In this document: piece by piece, positions 21,308 to 33,844 of the stretch
Position numbering within the stretch: position 1 is the stretch's first letter
Layout of the letters: the number at the start of each line of letters is the position of its first letter
DNA from: Physcomitrium patens
Lineage: Eukaryota > Streptophyta > Bryopsida > Funariales > Funariaceae
DNA length: 64,000 nucleotides
Assembly (NCBI RefSeq): GCF_000002425.4
Contig: NC_037254.1
Span: 18,178,405-18,242,404, forward strand
Direction: 5' to 3'
Notes under the pieces: generated by a model
Databases searched by the model: none
Seen by the model: only the letters and a program-made list of their open reading frames with translations
Told to the model about the DNA's origin: nothing
Made by a program: the position numbers and the translations under genes

Positions 21308-23152
21308 ATGACTAACCGAGCCGAGTCTTCCAAGGCCTTACTGTATACCCTCCTGTCAAGCTTAGACAGTGACGCACAGATGCACGTGGAGTTAAAGTCT
21401 CTGAAGAACACGCTTCACTTTGGCACTTCAAGTCGCTTGGATGATGCTGACACGAAGCTGGAGCTCAAGACTGCGTTGGGAGAGGAAGACGAGATTCGGA
21501 ATCTCTGTTACAGGGCCTCACCTAGTAGTCTACATTCTAAATCTGCTGACTTAAAAGCGATTTTGGAAGAACCTGGGGAGAAGACGTTGTATATAGAGAT
21601 AAGAAAGTCTCCAAGTGCAGGTGGCGGGTGTGGTGCCAAAAGTTTGCATACTAATTTTTTATCTCTATCTGATGGCCACAGGAGCTGTAGTGACGTTTAT
21701 GAGTCAACCAGGCTTGCTGACTATATGCTACAATCAGATCATCAATTCTTGGAGATTGAAAGTGGAGCAGGCCACAGTAATGTGGATGATATGCAGAGAC
21801 CTGGCTCTGCTAACGAAGAATTGCTTGAGACTGCCCATGCCATTGTCAACATGGCTGATTTGAAATCCAACACCGTTTTGCCTCAGGAGTATCATGAAGA
21901 CGGTACTCCAAGGAGGAGGCAGAAGGTCGCGGTTGAGCCCAAAGAACTTGTTGGGATTCCAAAAGAGTGTCCAAGGTGCAATTCCAAAGAAGTGAAGTTC
22001 AAGTATTTCAATAACAAAAAGTTAAACCAGCCACGGTACCAATGTCTGAGCTGCAAGGACTTTTTCACTCATGGGGGCAAGAAGTTGGCGACAGAAGCAG
22101 CATCACCATCTGCATCTGTCCAGCTGATGCTCCCGGACGGCTCTTTTAACATTTTGCCCATTCAATCACTGGATGGCAAAGGAAAAGAAAGAAAAAGGAA
22201 GGCTAAGGAACCTCCACAGTTTGCGGGCATGGAAAAGCTCTGTCGCAAGTGTGGCTCCAAAAATACCGCATTCAAGTATCTCAACAATGGCCAGCTGGAC
22301 CAGCCTCGGTACAAGTGCTTGGATTGTAAGGGCATGTTTCAGTTACACAATAAGCGTGTGCGACCTTCTAGCTCTGGTGATGTCAACACTGCCGCCCTAC
22401 TGTCTGATCTATCAAAAGAAACTACCTCAGTGGAAAGCGCATCTGTTCCTCTTGAGTCAGCCTTGTTGATCTGTGGCCCACGGGTTGCAAAGCAAACGGA
22501 GAGGAAAAGAAAAGCAATGGAGCCGGAGCACCTTGTCGGGGTTGTAAAGCCATGTCCATCGTGTAAAAAGACTAAAACGAGGTTCAAGTACTTCAACAAC
22601 AAGAACATGAAGCAGCCTAGGTATGAATGTCTTGATTGTCATCAGTATTTCACTTACAAGACTGAGTTCAATCAAGTCAATAGTGGGGCGTTTGGTGGAG
22701 ATCAAGGGTTCGTAGCATCCATCACAGCCGTTGTCAATGAGGGGAATTCAGAGGGCCCTAATGGTTCAGATCGAAACGGAAGAGACAAAGAGGTAGAAGG
22801 CAATACCAGTTTGACTGGTAGAAGTGACTCAGAAAGAATTTATGAACAAGATCTTTTGAGGCTCAATGGAGAAGGTGATGCTAATGCGATCAACTCTGGA
22901 CATTTAAAGGACAGAATGAAAGATGGAGGCTCTGGCCTAGCAAGTAGCGGGTTTATTGGCACCAACATGCGTGTGAGGGATACAGGGGAGGTTATAAATG
23001 TGCGACGAGGCCTTGGTCAGGTCGAAAGAGAGGGTGGACAGGGTGGTGGAACCGCGTTGGAGGTCATCGGTTTCAGAAGAATGTTGGATCTTCCTGGAAG
23101 TCTCGAGAAACATGACAAGGTGTTTGATAGCACGGGTGTAAAACAGCAATAG
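21308..23152 (+). CDS. Protein with three Dof-like zinc fingers
   Basis: 614 aa in a single coding exon; ATG 21308 is the first in frame after the splice acceptor at 21243. Three segments have the Dof spacing CX2CX21CX2C: C221/C224/C246/C249, C312/C315/C337/C340 and C416/C419/C441/C444. Each has the Dof-type core FKY-NN---QPRY-C--C. Each is preceded by a basic stretch and EP---(V/A)G (RKRKAKEP, RKRKAMEP), so the whole unit was triplicated. Finger 1 keeps a FFTHGGK tail like the YWT-GG of Dof; the others do not. Dof proteins are plant DNA-binding transcription factors for AAAG sites, normally with one finger, and the Dof core Cys-Tyr-Tyr is Lys-Tyr-Phe/Leu here. N-terminal 200 and C-terminal 160 residues are low-complexity and unrecognised. 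Nuclear DNA binding is inferred. Confidence 0.85.
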   Translation: MTNRAESSKALLYTLLSSLDSDAQMHVELKSLKNTLHFGTSSRLDDADTKLELKTALGEEDEIRNLCYRASPSSLHSKSADLKAILEEPGEKTLYIEIRKSPSAGGGCGAKSLHTNFLSLSDGHRSCSDVYESTRLADYMLQSDHQFLEIESGAGHSNVDDMQRPGSANEELLETAHAIVNMADLKSNTVLPQEYHEDGTPRRRQKVAVEPKELVGIPKECPRCNSKEVKFKYFNNKKLNQPRYQCLSCKDFFTHGGKKLATEAASPSASVQLMLPDGSFNILPIQSLDGKGKERKRKAKEPPQFAGMEKLCRKCGSKNTAFKYLNNGQLDQPRYKCLDCKGMFQLHNKRVRPSSSGDVNTAALLSDLSKETTSVESASVPLESALLICGPRVAKQTERKRKAMEPEHLVGVVKPCPSCKKTKTRFKYFNNKNMKQPRYECLDCHQYFTYKTEFNQVNSGAFGGDQGFVASITAVVNEGNSEGPNGSDRNGRDKEVEGNTSLTGRSDSERIYEQDLLRLNGEGDANAINSGHLKDRMKDGGSGLASSGFIGTNMRVRDTGEVINVRRGLGQVEREGGQGGGTALEVIGFRRMLDLPGSLEKHDKVFDSTGVKQQ

Positions 23153-24248
23153 GGAGGCTGGAGTTAGTGCCAATTTAGTTTATATCCCTCTTAGCTAGTT
23201 CATTCTTTGAAGGTCAATTTCGCTACCTTCTTTCATGGAATGTATCAATGATTCAGTGCAGGTGTACGAAATTGATCACACTCCTTCCGTCCATCCAGAA
23301 ACTATTTCTAACCTGTGAAAAAACCTATATACCAATATGTACAGGACCGTCCACTTTGTTTATATTCAAGATATACCGAGTACTTTACTGCATATGTAAG
23401 ACTTAATGGTAATGATGCAGGGTCCATTGATGACATTGGCATCAGAGTACAGCCATCATGTGCGAGTCTTTCTTCCTCGAAGTACTACGTTTCCCTGGAT
23501 TGGCAGATAATGGTTTTCCTTGCCTGTGTCGTCTGCAACTGTGTTTGTATCTCGACGAAGTTGCAATTTCGTTCTATATAAAGACTCCATTCTATATTCA
23601 TCACACGTCTGGTCTCTTTATTTATTTGGTCACCGTGGAGGATTCGATGAAGAATGATTTCCTTGGCTGAACCCAAGAGGATCTGGAAGGCAGCAAGTTC
23701 TGCCACTGTCACCAGCAAGTGCGCCAACGAGCCCACCCCCGATCAGGAGGTACTCTTGTCCTTGATAGATTGACATAAATTTTCGACAAATCTTGGTCGT
23801 CTCTGCACAGTTGCACCTGCAAGAATGCAGGCACTTAGTGACCTGAAGAGAATATTGGAATTCATGAAGGTCTTGCAGAATCTTTTGAGTGGCAAGTATT
23901 TGTTGAGTAATCAGCCTCAACCACTGCTGTGTACTATGACTTTAGAGAGCGTTGAGGATAGTGTAAGTTCATGTTGCACGGCAGATGTTCGGAGTGAATG
24001 TAGTGAGAAATTAAGAATCCCAGACCACTCTGACTGAGCCTATTCAGAATTAGATCCAGAGAAGGGTGGTCGGGAGCAAGGTCGAATTTTAGTTCGTGGA
24101 CTTACGATAGGAACTTGATGCTTGGATTTTTATGGATTAGGCAGGTTTGGTATGCTCTTCATGCACATGCTCGGCTGAGGGATACGGCATTTCAACAAGA
24201 ATCAGTGCGCTCAGGTAGTGTTGGCACCATTGCAGTAGAGAGAGAGTT
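23153..24248. other. 3' flank of the Dof-like gene, no further gene assigned
   Basis: Composition remains gene-like to about 24200. The first part should be the 3' untranslated region. A minus-strand reading at 23630-23920 contains a Gly-rich hydrophobic stretch (YLLIGGGLVGALAGDSG) but no family could be named. The sequence ends where the left LTR of element B3 begins. Confidence 0.4.
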
Positions 24249-25455
24249 TGTCATGAAAAAACACGGGGTTCTAGTTGCTATTAATTGCCCTATTTTCTTG
24301 TAAAACTTTAAGACATTCATAAAACAATTAAATACAAACCTTTCCTTAGTAAATTTCAGTACTCCTTGTATTGGTAACAAATCCCTCCATTAATCATTTT
24401 CAAATCAAAAATACAAGAGAACAAAATACTCTTTGGAGAGCCATTTATTTCTAACCTTAAGAGGGTTGCTTCCTTCAAAACTTGAAACCTCAAAGTCTAA
24501 TACCAAACCCTTATTCTTAGTCCCACACTCTAAATCTTATTTTTTTTTTTTATTTTTTTTTTTGAAGTTTACATTCTTAAAACAAAAAAAGTTGGATTGA
24601 TTATTGTAGAAGATTGTTGCCATCTCTCTTTAGCCACTACCAACTTATGGCTACTAGTTTTTTAGGGGAAGTTATATACCTATCTACCAAGAAGACAAAT
24701 ATATAGAAGGTGTTGATTCACACGTCATGCTATTATTAAAGGATATTTCTCACTTTTATCTCTAAGCAACAAGTGCCCTTGTCACCTAATATAATCTCCT
24801 AATGCAAGCATTGCAAGGCTAACTCTCTAGATATCTTTAATAAATAAATTATAATTTTTTGGAAGATATTTCTTTTTTCTTTGTGCTACTATGTATTACC
24901 ATGTGATTTTAAACTCACGACCTTGTAGGTGTCAATGAAATACTTTATTATCCATCCACCTCTGCAAGCTCCAAATTGCTACTTAATATCCAAAACCTCA
25001 ATTCTTTTCTCTTTAAGCTTGTTGTCTAACTTCTTTTCCTTCTTTAAATTTTTATTTCTTATAAATTATAATTTTTTTTCTACAAAAATTTGCACACCTA
25101 TTTATAAACCTACTTAAAACATGTCTACCAAAATTTATATTAAATAGATGTTCTAATAATTAGTTATCTTAAATCTTATTTTTTCTTTTATAAATTTAGT
25201 TTATTCTAATAATTAAAATATTATTTCCAATTAATAGGATTCACTCTTATATATATATATATATATATATAATATTCTAAATATATTTTTATTAATCTTT
25301 ATTTTAATCTAAAATTTAATTTTTTATTTATTTTTTATTTCTTCATTATTTTATTTTATATTTTTTATTCAATAAAAAAAAACAGAAACTCGAAACTTAA
25401 ATATTTCATAGTTCTTATCTAGTTTTTATGTATCATATACAAATACAACACAACA
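24249..25455 (-). repeat. Left (3') LTR of B3
   Basis: Begins TGTCATG and ends with ACACAACA. It shares long alignable stretches with 32655-34017, for example the CTATTAAT(T)GCCCTATTTTC region near its start and the GCTTGTTGT(C/T)TAA and TTCTAATAATTAGTTATCTTAAA blocks. It contains a TA microsatellite at about 25242-25270. Confidence 0.75.
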
Positions 25456-27166
25456 TCTACTTCCTCTAATCTTGCACATCCTTTGTTATGTGCCATTAGT
25501 CTTCCTTACTTTCTTTACATTCTATCAATATTGCTTTGAATTCTTTATCTTCTTGATTTTCTTCTTCTTATTATTATAAAGAGCCAATATTATTTTTTTG
25601 TTGAATATTGTATTTCTTTGTTTATAAACCTTCACTCACTTGTGTATCACTAAATTTTTTATAATAGTTCCATCTAACTCAAATAAAAAATAAGTGGCAT
25701 TTTTATGGACTATGGTTACCGCGTAAGGTCTAAACCATTTCTTTGCAAATTTCTTTGATGTACTATGTTGATGGAACAAGCTACTATTATAAATTTAAAT
25801 CCAGTCTCCAACTTCTATAGATTTAGATCTTAATTAGTGTGTCATGTCAAATCTTTCTTTCTTCTTCATCCAAGCTACTTTTAATCTCTTTGTTGCTACT
25901 TTCAAATCTTGTAATAGCCTCCTTAATTCTTGAATTCGAAGTTCCAATAGGCTTTTTCTATTAATTCCATCTTTTCATAAGTAAGTTCATTTAAGCAATT
26001 TTTAATCTCTTTGTTGTTACTTTCAAATCTTTTGATAGCCTCTTTAGTTGTTGAATTCAAAGTTTTAATAGGTTTTTTTTTTTTTTTTTATTAATTCCAT
26101 ATTTTCATGATTAAGTCTATATAAGATAAGATTCTTTAGATGGCATCATTGGTTTTTTCTCTAGCATCTATTCAATGGACATGTAATTAATCACCGTATT
26201 ATAAGTAGTCATATCAATCCACAAAGAAAATAGAAGTAATTTTGGCCATTACATTGACTTACATTTACAAGCTTTTATCAATGCATTAATAATAAGAAGA
26301 TGGCCTCTTTTACTTTTACTATTGATTTTTAGATTATAAGAAGAAGTCAATTTTAATTGAACTCCATATTTCCTAAAGAATTTCCTTGATTCTAATGCAT
26401 CTAGTTTTTCTTGATTTTCTCTCATCTTTTCAATGCTTTTGTACTAGCTAAAGATGTCTTTTAATATAAATTGATATACTTCTTCTATAGATTTGGTCCT
26501 TAAAATCTTTCCTTCAATAAAATTTGATGTTTCTTTCTTTACTACAACCAAATATTTCATACTCCAAAGTCCAAATGGCATAGCTATCAAATCAATCACT
26601 CATTGGAAATGTATAGAAGGGAGATAGATAGGTTGAAGTCTATTCCTATATTTAATCTTCGATTGTACTTGGCAATCTATACAAAAGCCTACAAAATCTT
26701 TTATATCTTTAAATAGTTCTTTCCACCAATATATTTCCTTGATTTTGGTATAAGTGGTTCAAATTCCTTTATGCCAAGTCCAAAGTATGTCATAAAATTC
26801 TTCTAAAGCATTGTTTTTAGCCATTAGATCTCCTACCACCCACAATGAAAACTTATCATCCTTCTTTGATCTCTTCCACAAATATCTATCTTTAAAAAGA
26901 TAGCCATAAGATTGATGTCAAATATCCTTTAAAATCTTATTTATAAAATCTTCTTGTCTTTTTATTGTGCTCAAATAAATCCCAATATATTTAAGCCTCC
27001 TTTCATATAAATTTTTGTAAAAGACTTGAATTCTATCTTTAGGACTTATTTCTTTTAAAACAAATGAATATCCAAATATCTTTTTATTTCCATCTTTTCC
27101 ATCTTCATGAGCCATTATTTCTTTTTCATCAATATATATAGTTCTAAATAACATTTCTCCCACCAA
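25456..27166 (-). pseudogene. B3 integrase remnants
   Basis: Aligns with the B1 integrase and its C-terminus (51616-52750). Positions 26918-27166 correspond to the linker after RNase H (ERRLKYIGIYLSTIKRQ against GELLNISHYLNTLTKQG of B1). Many stops. Confidence 0.7.
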
Positions 27167-27313
27167 ATATCTTTACAAATGATGTGTTTCAAAATTAGAC
27201 TTAATGTCCAGATGTAAGCTATCCAATTCAACATAGCAATATTTAGAAAAGAACAATTACTTACCATGTTAAGTAGAAAAAAATATTTTTTTTTAAAATC
27301 ACATTAGTTCCAA

Positions 27314-27804
27314 TTAAATAATTCTTCTTATACTTAAAGCCATAGGTGTTCCTCGAAATTCACACTTAACTTGTGGATAGGCCTTTTGTCTATGTGTTAG
27401 AATTTTGGCTCCAAATTTTTTAATAAACGTCATCCTTTCTTGATCATTTTGTCCAATAGTCCATCCAATTGTTATTGGAATAATATCCACCATCACTACT
27501 ATTGGCCGTTCACATTGATAATCTACTTGTCTAAAGACAGAAGGTGAAGTTAAAATATTCTTCAAATTTTCTATAACTTCTTCATGTTTCTCTTTTCAAA
27601 TAATTTTTTTTTATCATTTTTTAATAATTAATATAGTGGTTTTGAAATGTAGACAAAATAAGGCATCCAAACATAATAGAACACATATGCACCTAAAAAT
27701 CTTCTAACTTTAGTAACACTATTGCATGCTTTAATTTTAGATGTAGCATTAACCTTATCTAGATTTGGTTTCATATTATATTTTTTACACATATGTGATA
27801 CCAT
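27314..27804 (-). pseudogene. B3 RNase H remnant
   Basis: The reading at 27314-27565 contains VDYQCERPIVVMVDIIPITIGWTIGQ, shortened here to its key parts VDY-C-RP and IGW-IGQ, and FGAKIL--RQKAYPQVK, aligned with B1 RNase H (53390-53500). Upstream it continues to the LTR insertion at 27805. Confidence 0.75.
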
Positions 27805-28810
27805 TGTCTTGTCATATTTGCAAACAATATATAAAAACTAAATAAGAACTATGAAATATATTATTTTTAGGTTTATATTTTTTTTATTAAATAAAATATT
27901 TTAAAAAATGATTAGTAATTAAAATTAATTAACTAATTAATTAATTATTATAAAGATTAATAAAGATATATTTAGAATATTATCCTATTAGTAAGAAGTA
28001 TTGTAGTTTTCAAAAATAAAAAACTAAGTTTGTACAAAAAATAGGTTCTAAGATAATTAATTATTAAAGTATCTATTTAATGTAAAATCTGGAATATGTA
28101 TTTTTAATAGGTTTATAAATAGGCATATAAATTTTCATAAAAAAATCATAGTTTGTGAAAAATAGAGATTTAAAGAAGGAGAAGAGGTTGGGCAACAAGC
28201 TTATAAGAGAAAGAATTGAGGCTTTAGACATCAAGTGGCGACTTAGGGCTTATAAAGGTGGATGGATGATAAGGTGCTTAAATGGCACCTATAAGGTCCC
28301 AGATTTGAAATTCCATGGTGGCACATGAGAGAAAAGAAAGAAGAATATTTTTCAAAAATCTTCAATTAATTTATTGAAGATAACTAGAGAATTGGCTCTA
28401 TAATTCTTGCATTAAAAGATTATGTTAGATGACAAGGATACTTGTTATCTATAGATAGGAGCAAAGAATCTCCCTTAATAATGGCATGATGTGTAATGTC
28501 CACACCTTTTATATATTTGTCTTTTTAATAAATTGGTATATAGCTTTTCTTAAAAAGAAAGAAACTACAAGTTGGTAGTGGCTTAAAAAGAGATTGCATC
28601 AATCCTTAAGAAACTTCAATTTAACTTTTATTTTTTAAAAAATATAAAAAATTAAATAAAAAATAAAATGTAATTAGGATTTAAGATTTAAGATTTGGAG
28701 TAGGATTTAGGAGTTTGAAAAAGTGGCAATCTTCTTAGAAGGAAGATATAAGGACTTTCCAAGAAGGTTTAGCTCTTTCATGTTTTGTTTTATAAATATT
28801 TAATAAAAGA
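27805..28810 (+). repeat. Inverted solo LTR inside B3
   Basis: The sequence is the reverse complement of the B3 LTR: TGTCTTGTCATATTTG... aligns with the complement of the LTR end, and the block CACCTTTTATATATTTGTCTTTTTAATAAATTGG aligns with the complement of 24690-24720. B3 coding sequence on the left (27700-27800) and right (from about 28840) is collinear with B1 53620-53850, so this is an insertion in opposite orientation. The right edge is approximate. Confidence 0.7.
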
Positions 28811-28839
28811 AAAAATTGTTGATATGAGGATAAGTGAGT

Positions 28840-31800
28840 TACTAAAGAATCTTATTTATGGAGTGTTGTGCATGTTTAAAAGTTACATAATAATAGAGCA
28901 ATCAATAGTAGTAAAAAATCTAGTATTTTTTTTAAGCAATTTCTTTCTCCATAATATCATTAGAATTTTTTCAGCTCCAAAATTTGATTCTTTTAAAAAT
29001 AATGTTAATTTTATTGATTGAAGCTTCTCTAATATTTAAGCTGTATTTTCAATATGTTTCTTAATAAATATCTTATAATCATTTGCATCAATGGTTTTAT
29101 CTCTTTCTTCATACTTACAATCATTTATTGATATATCATCTAAAAATACAATGATCGTCTTTAATATAAATTCTTTTATTATTTGATTTATTATATTTTA
29201 TATATGAGCCACCAAATTGGTTGCACTTTAAGATGAAGTACATATCTTCATCAAATCCAAAAGTATTTTTATGGTTTTAAGTTTCTTACTTACTTCTATC
29301 AATTAAAATTGATTATATCTTCAATATGAATCTCCAATAGAATAGATAGCATGCCAAAACAATTATTCCACTATTTCATTTACAACCTATCTAGATTTTG
29401 TATTTAAAATTATTATGTTATTTTTTATTTGCATATCTTGAATAAATTTCAATGCTCTTCCTTTCTTATACAAAGTGAATTATTTTTTAAAAAATAAGGA
29501 GCAATTGAAGGTTCTAAAATTTTCATCTTATCTTTTTTTCAAAAATTCTATTAATTTAAGAAGTAGAGCTAGTAATATTAGAATAGGCTTCAAATTCCTT
29601 AGAATATGTGGCACAATAAAAATCTTTAGTGATACAATAACACTAGAATCTACACAATTTATCTCATTAAGGGTCAAGAAAAATACCTTATCATGTCTAA
29701 TAAGCATTTCTTAAAACATCTTTTTTTCTAATATTATTAAAAATTCAATCCCTCCAATCTTTAATTTAGCCAATGACTTCTCAATAAATAAATATTGAAT
29801 CCTTTGTTTCTCTCTTAATCCTAGGTCTTTAAATGCTTACTTGATATGCTTCATGATATTGGATGGTGATTTAATAGTTGTCGGATTAATCTTTTTAGTC
29901 ATTGTCTTCTACTTTGTTTGAACCATACCTTCATACTTTAGTCTATAGTTAGCCCTTTCTTCTACACTTTCTATTACAGTTTTTAATTCTTTATAAGATT
30001 TTCTTGAATTCAAATTTACCTATACTTTCTCTTCTTTATTTTTCACTATGTTTTCCAAAACCACCATCAAATCATCTTTTAAACCTATTATTATTTTATC
30101 TATAGCCTCTTTGCTTGAAATCAAACTCATATTTTAAATTTTTTTTTCTTATTTATTCATCCTTCTTCTATCTAGTAAATTCAAATCTTTAATATTTTTT
30201 AAACTTATCAATCTACTATCATTGAAATCTAAAAATATAATATTTAAAATATTTATATTAAAATTGATATAATTTTCATTTGTATCCTTGTGTCTTTTTT
30301 TTACAAGGGTGCTCTTTAGAAATCCAAAAATCTATCTTTGAATTCTAAAAGTACTTCCTTTTATTGATTTCAATATTTCTCATTAATAGGCTTAACCATA
30401 AAGAATCATATTGCCTTCTTTCTATAAAAACTATAAATCCTAATATTATAGAAACCATCATCTAAAATTCTAATTTCCATTCTTACAAGAGTGATATAAA
30501 GTTGACCAATAATTATGAAATATATAGCTGAATTTTGCATAAAAAAGTTTTGTTCTACCTCCACATCTCCAATCTTTGTTTTTATTGTCAAGCAAGCCCT
30601 ATAAAGATCTCTTTATTGATTATTTTTTATTCTAATTATCCAATTGTGATTCATATCAATTAACCACTTATCTTTTTTATATATTTTTCTTGATATGATG
30701 TTAATTTTTGGCATGTCATCAACCAAAGCCAATACTAGATCATTTAAATCACTACATTTCTTTTGTATCTCTATAATTACTCTAACCCAATAAGAAATTG
30801 AATAGCTCACTCCATCTTTTTTATAATCATCACACTTTATAAAATTTGTAAGTGAAGCTTCTTATATTTTTATAACTATATTATTATTGATCAAAGTCTT
30901 ACCTTTTAAGTTTGTTTTTATTTTTATTTTTATTTTATTTTTTATTCTTAATATTGCAAATTAAACAAATACATGTTCTATCTCTGCTTTTTCATCTTAA
31001 GTCACCCAAGTGTCTAATACCTCAATCATAATAGTCTTGGCTCTCATTTACATCCTTTTTTTTTTGTTTATTACATCAATGATCAATTCATAGAAATGTC
31101 TTTTTGCTATACTAAAATCTTCTCTCAAGGTAAATTCAATTTTGTCATTCAAAAATTTTTCTTCCAAAATACTCTTCATATTAATAGATGTTTCAATATC
31201 ATATTAAAGTTTATATGAAAGATTTTTTATTTTTGATATTCATTGATGCATCTTTCTTTCTTTCTTTATTTTTTCTCTAATGTTCTTTTTTTGTTGGAAA
31301 ATTCAATAGAGTTTTTTTATTGAATAGCTCTATCTCTTCTTTCTTCAACTGCAATGCTTTACAAACTAGTAATTTTTTGATCTTCACCTAAAAAAGTTCT
31401 AATACTCATAGCACCAACCAGATCTTCTTATCTAATCATTCTTCTAATAATATCAGTTCTTCTTTTCATAGCACTGGTTGTTGGTAAATCCACAATCTTT
31501 ACTTTTCTTTATTCCATCTTAATGGCATAAGATTTTTCTCTTCCTTTGGATATAATATTACTTTTATTGATTTGTTCTTCCACTAATTTTTTTATACCTC
31601 ATTTCCTAAAATTGGTCAAAGCATGAAATTTTTATTTTTACTTTCTTGAAATAAATAATATCTTCTCTAATTGTTACTTTATAGTTATCACATTCATTGT
31701 GCATGTTGCTTGAACTATCACATCTTATATATCTTTCTATATATTTTTTAAATCCTTTTAAAATATTTGATGTACTAGGTTTTTGAAATCTTTTTAATTT

Positions 31801-32500
31801 TGTCATTTTTATCTTTAAATCTCTCATACTTTTGATTAATTCTTCTAATTCTTCATGATGTGTAACCTTAATCATCTTTTGAGTTGATGAAGAAGTTTGA
31901 GCAGCAAACACTAGATCTAATTGTATCAAATAATCTTCAGTCTTGAGCTTTTGTTGTTTAGTTAAAAATCCAACTGATTCTTTAAACTTCTTCTAATTAT
32001 TGATAAAGCTATTTTCAAATGTCTTATCTATTAAATGAAAGAATAATTTTTTGCTTGCAAAAATAACTTAATTTTCCTTATGTCAAATAATTTCCTTTCA
32101 CACTTTGATTATTAGCCAAAAAATTCCTCAAAATCTTTGATTAATTTGCTCAGATTCATTTGATATCCAAGCTTTTGTTCAATCTATTCTAAAAATAATC
32201 TCTTGATTATTATTTTTGAATCTTCTTCAAAAAATTCACATTTGAGATATTTCATAAATTTTCTTCAAGAAATGGAGTTTTTATGCAATTATTTTATCAT
32301 ATTTTCTATTTCAAGAATAATAAGAGGATCAAAAGCAGAGTTTATTTTTACCTCTAGGACTTAATATACGTCCATCTTCCATATATAGATCCTAAGGAAT
32401 TAGGTGATATTTCTCTCTTTAAATCTTTTAATCTTATCAACTACAATTTGCAAGGCTTTTGTGGTACCTTTGTCACTTTCTTGAACTTGTTGTCATTGTT
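28840..32500 (-). pseudogene. B3 RT, protease and gag remnants
   Basis: 29040-29300 aligns with the B1 RT region around the catalytic FLDD. 30406-30591 (IGDVEVEQNFFMQ, GQLYIT--RMEIRILDDG) and 30613-30810 (VLALVDDMPKINIISRKIYKK) match B1 protease. 31606-31929 (MRDLKIKMTKL, YIRCDSSSNMHNEC) matches B1 gag with its zinc knuckle. Stops throughout. Confidence 0.75.
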
Positions 32501-32654
32501 CCATGAATTTCATAAATGCTCAAAACAAGTTATTTGAAGCAACTCTTCTTAATATTCCAAATCTTAAATCAACATCTTTTATTGTTTCTACTAGAACAAT
32601 AAGTGCTTCAAGGCTCTTTCAATTGAAGCATCAATATATTGTGGAAAGAGAATT

Positions 32655-33125
32655 TACTTTAAGAAAATATGAGGATTTTTATTGCTATTAATTATCCTAT
32701 TTTCTTATGAAACTTTAGAATATTCAAAAAATTCAATAAAATACAAATCTTTGGTAAATTTCTTTGCTTCTCATATTGTCAATAAATTCCTTCATTAAAT
32801 GTTTACAAAAAAAAATTATAAGAAAATAATTTTTTTTTCACAAAGCTTTTATATTTTTCTCTCTAAGATGATTTCTATCCTTTCAAAATCCTAAATTCTA
32901 CTCTGTATCTAAATCCTAAATCCTAAATCCTACTCTATATCTAAATCCTAAATCCTAAATTCTAATTCCAAATTCTAAAACTTTAATCTTACTTCCAAAC
33001 TTAAAATCCTAAATTTTTATTTTATTTGAAGTTTGTATATTTAAAAGAAAAAAATGATTGAAAATTCTAGAGGATTGATGCTATTTCTTTTTAGCCACCC
33101 CCAACTTGTAGATTTTTTTTTTCTT

Positions 33126-33157
<32 letters not shown>

Positions 33158-33366
33158 CAGAAGAAGCTATATACCAATCTATCAAGAAGAAAAATATATA
33201 AAAAATATAGGTATCATACATAATGCTACTACTAAAAAAGCTTCCTTGCTTGCACTCATAGGCAATAAATATTTTTGTCACCTAATATAATTCTTTAATA
33301 CAAGCATTGTAGTACCAATCTTTTAGATATCTTTAATAAATATATTAAAATTTTTATAAAGATATA

Positions 33367-33403
<37 letters not shown>

Positions 33404-33766
33404 ATGTGCTACTATGTGCCGCTATAGAGTTTCAAATCTAAGATCTCTTAGGTTCTAACTAAGTATTTTATCATCCATCCACCTCCATAAATTTCAAGCC
33501 GTCACTTGATATTCAAAGCCTCAATTCTTCTCCCTATAAGCTTGTTGTTTAATCTTTTTTCCTTCTTGAAATCTCTATTTTTTATAAACTATAATTTTTT
33601 TCTATAAAAATTTATATATCTATTTATAGATCTAATAAAAACATATCTATTAGATTTTATATTAAATAGATATTCTAATAATTAGTTATCTTAAATTCTA
33701 TTTTTTCTTCTATAAATTTAGTTTCTTTTAGTAACTATGATATTTCTTGTTAATAGGATTTATTTT

Positions 33767-33844
<78 letters not shown>

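Noticed and set aside
23630-23920. Minus-strand reading with YLLIGGGLVGALAGDSG, suggestive of a membrane protein
   Set aside because: Overlapping readings in other frames are equally hydrophobic, no family matched, and it sits in the 3' flank of the Dof-like gene.
33081-33281. Lysine-rich ORF
   Set aside because: Produced by the poly-T tract in the B3 LTR.
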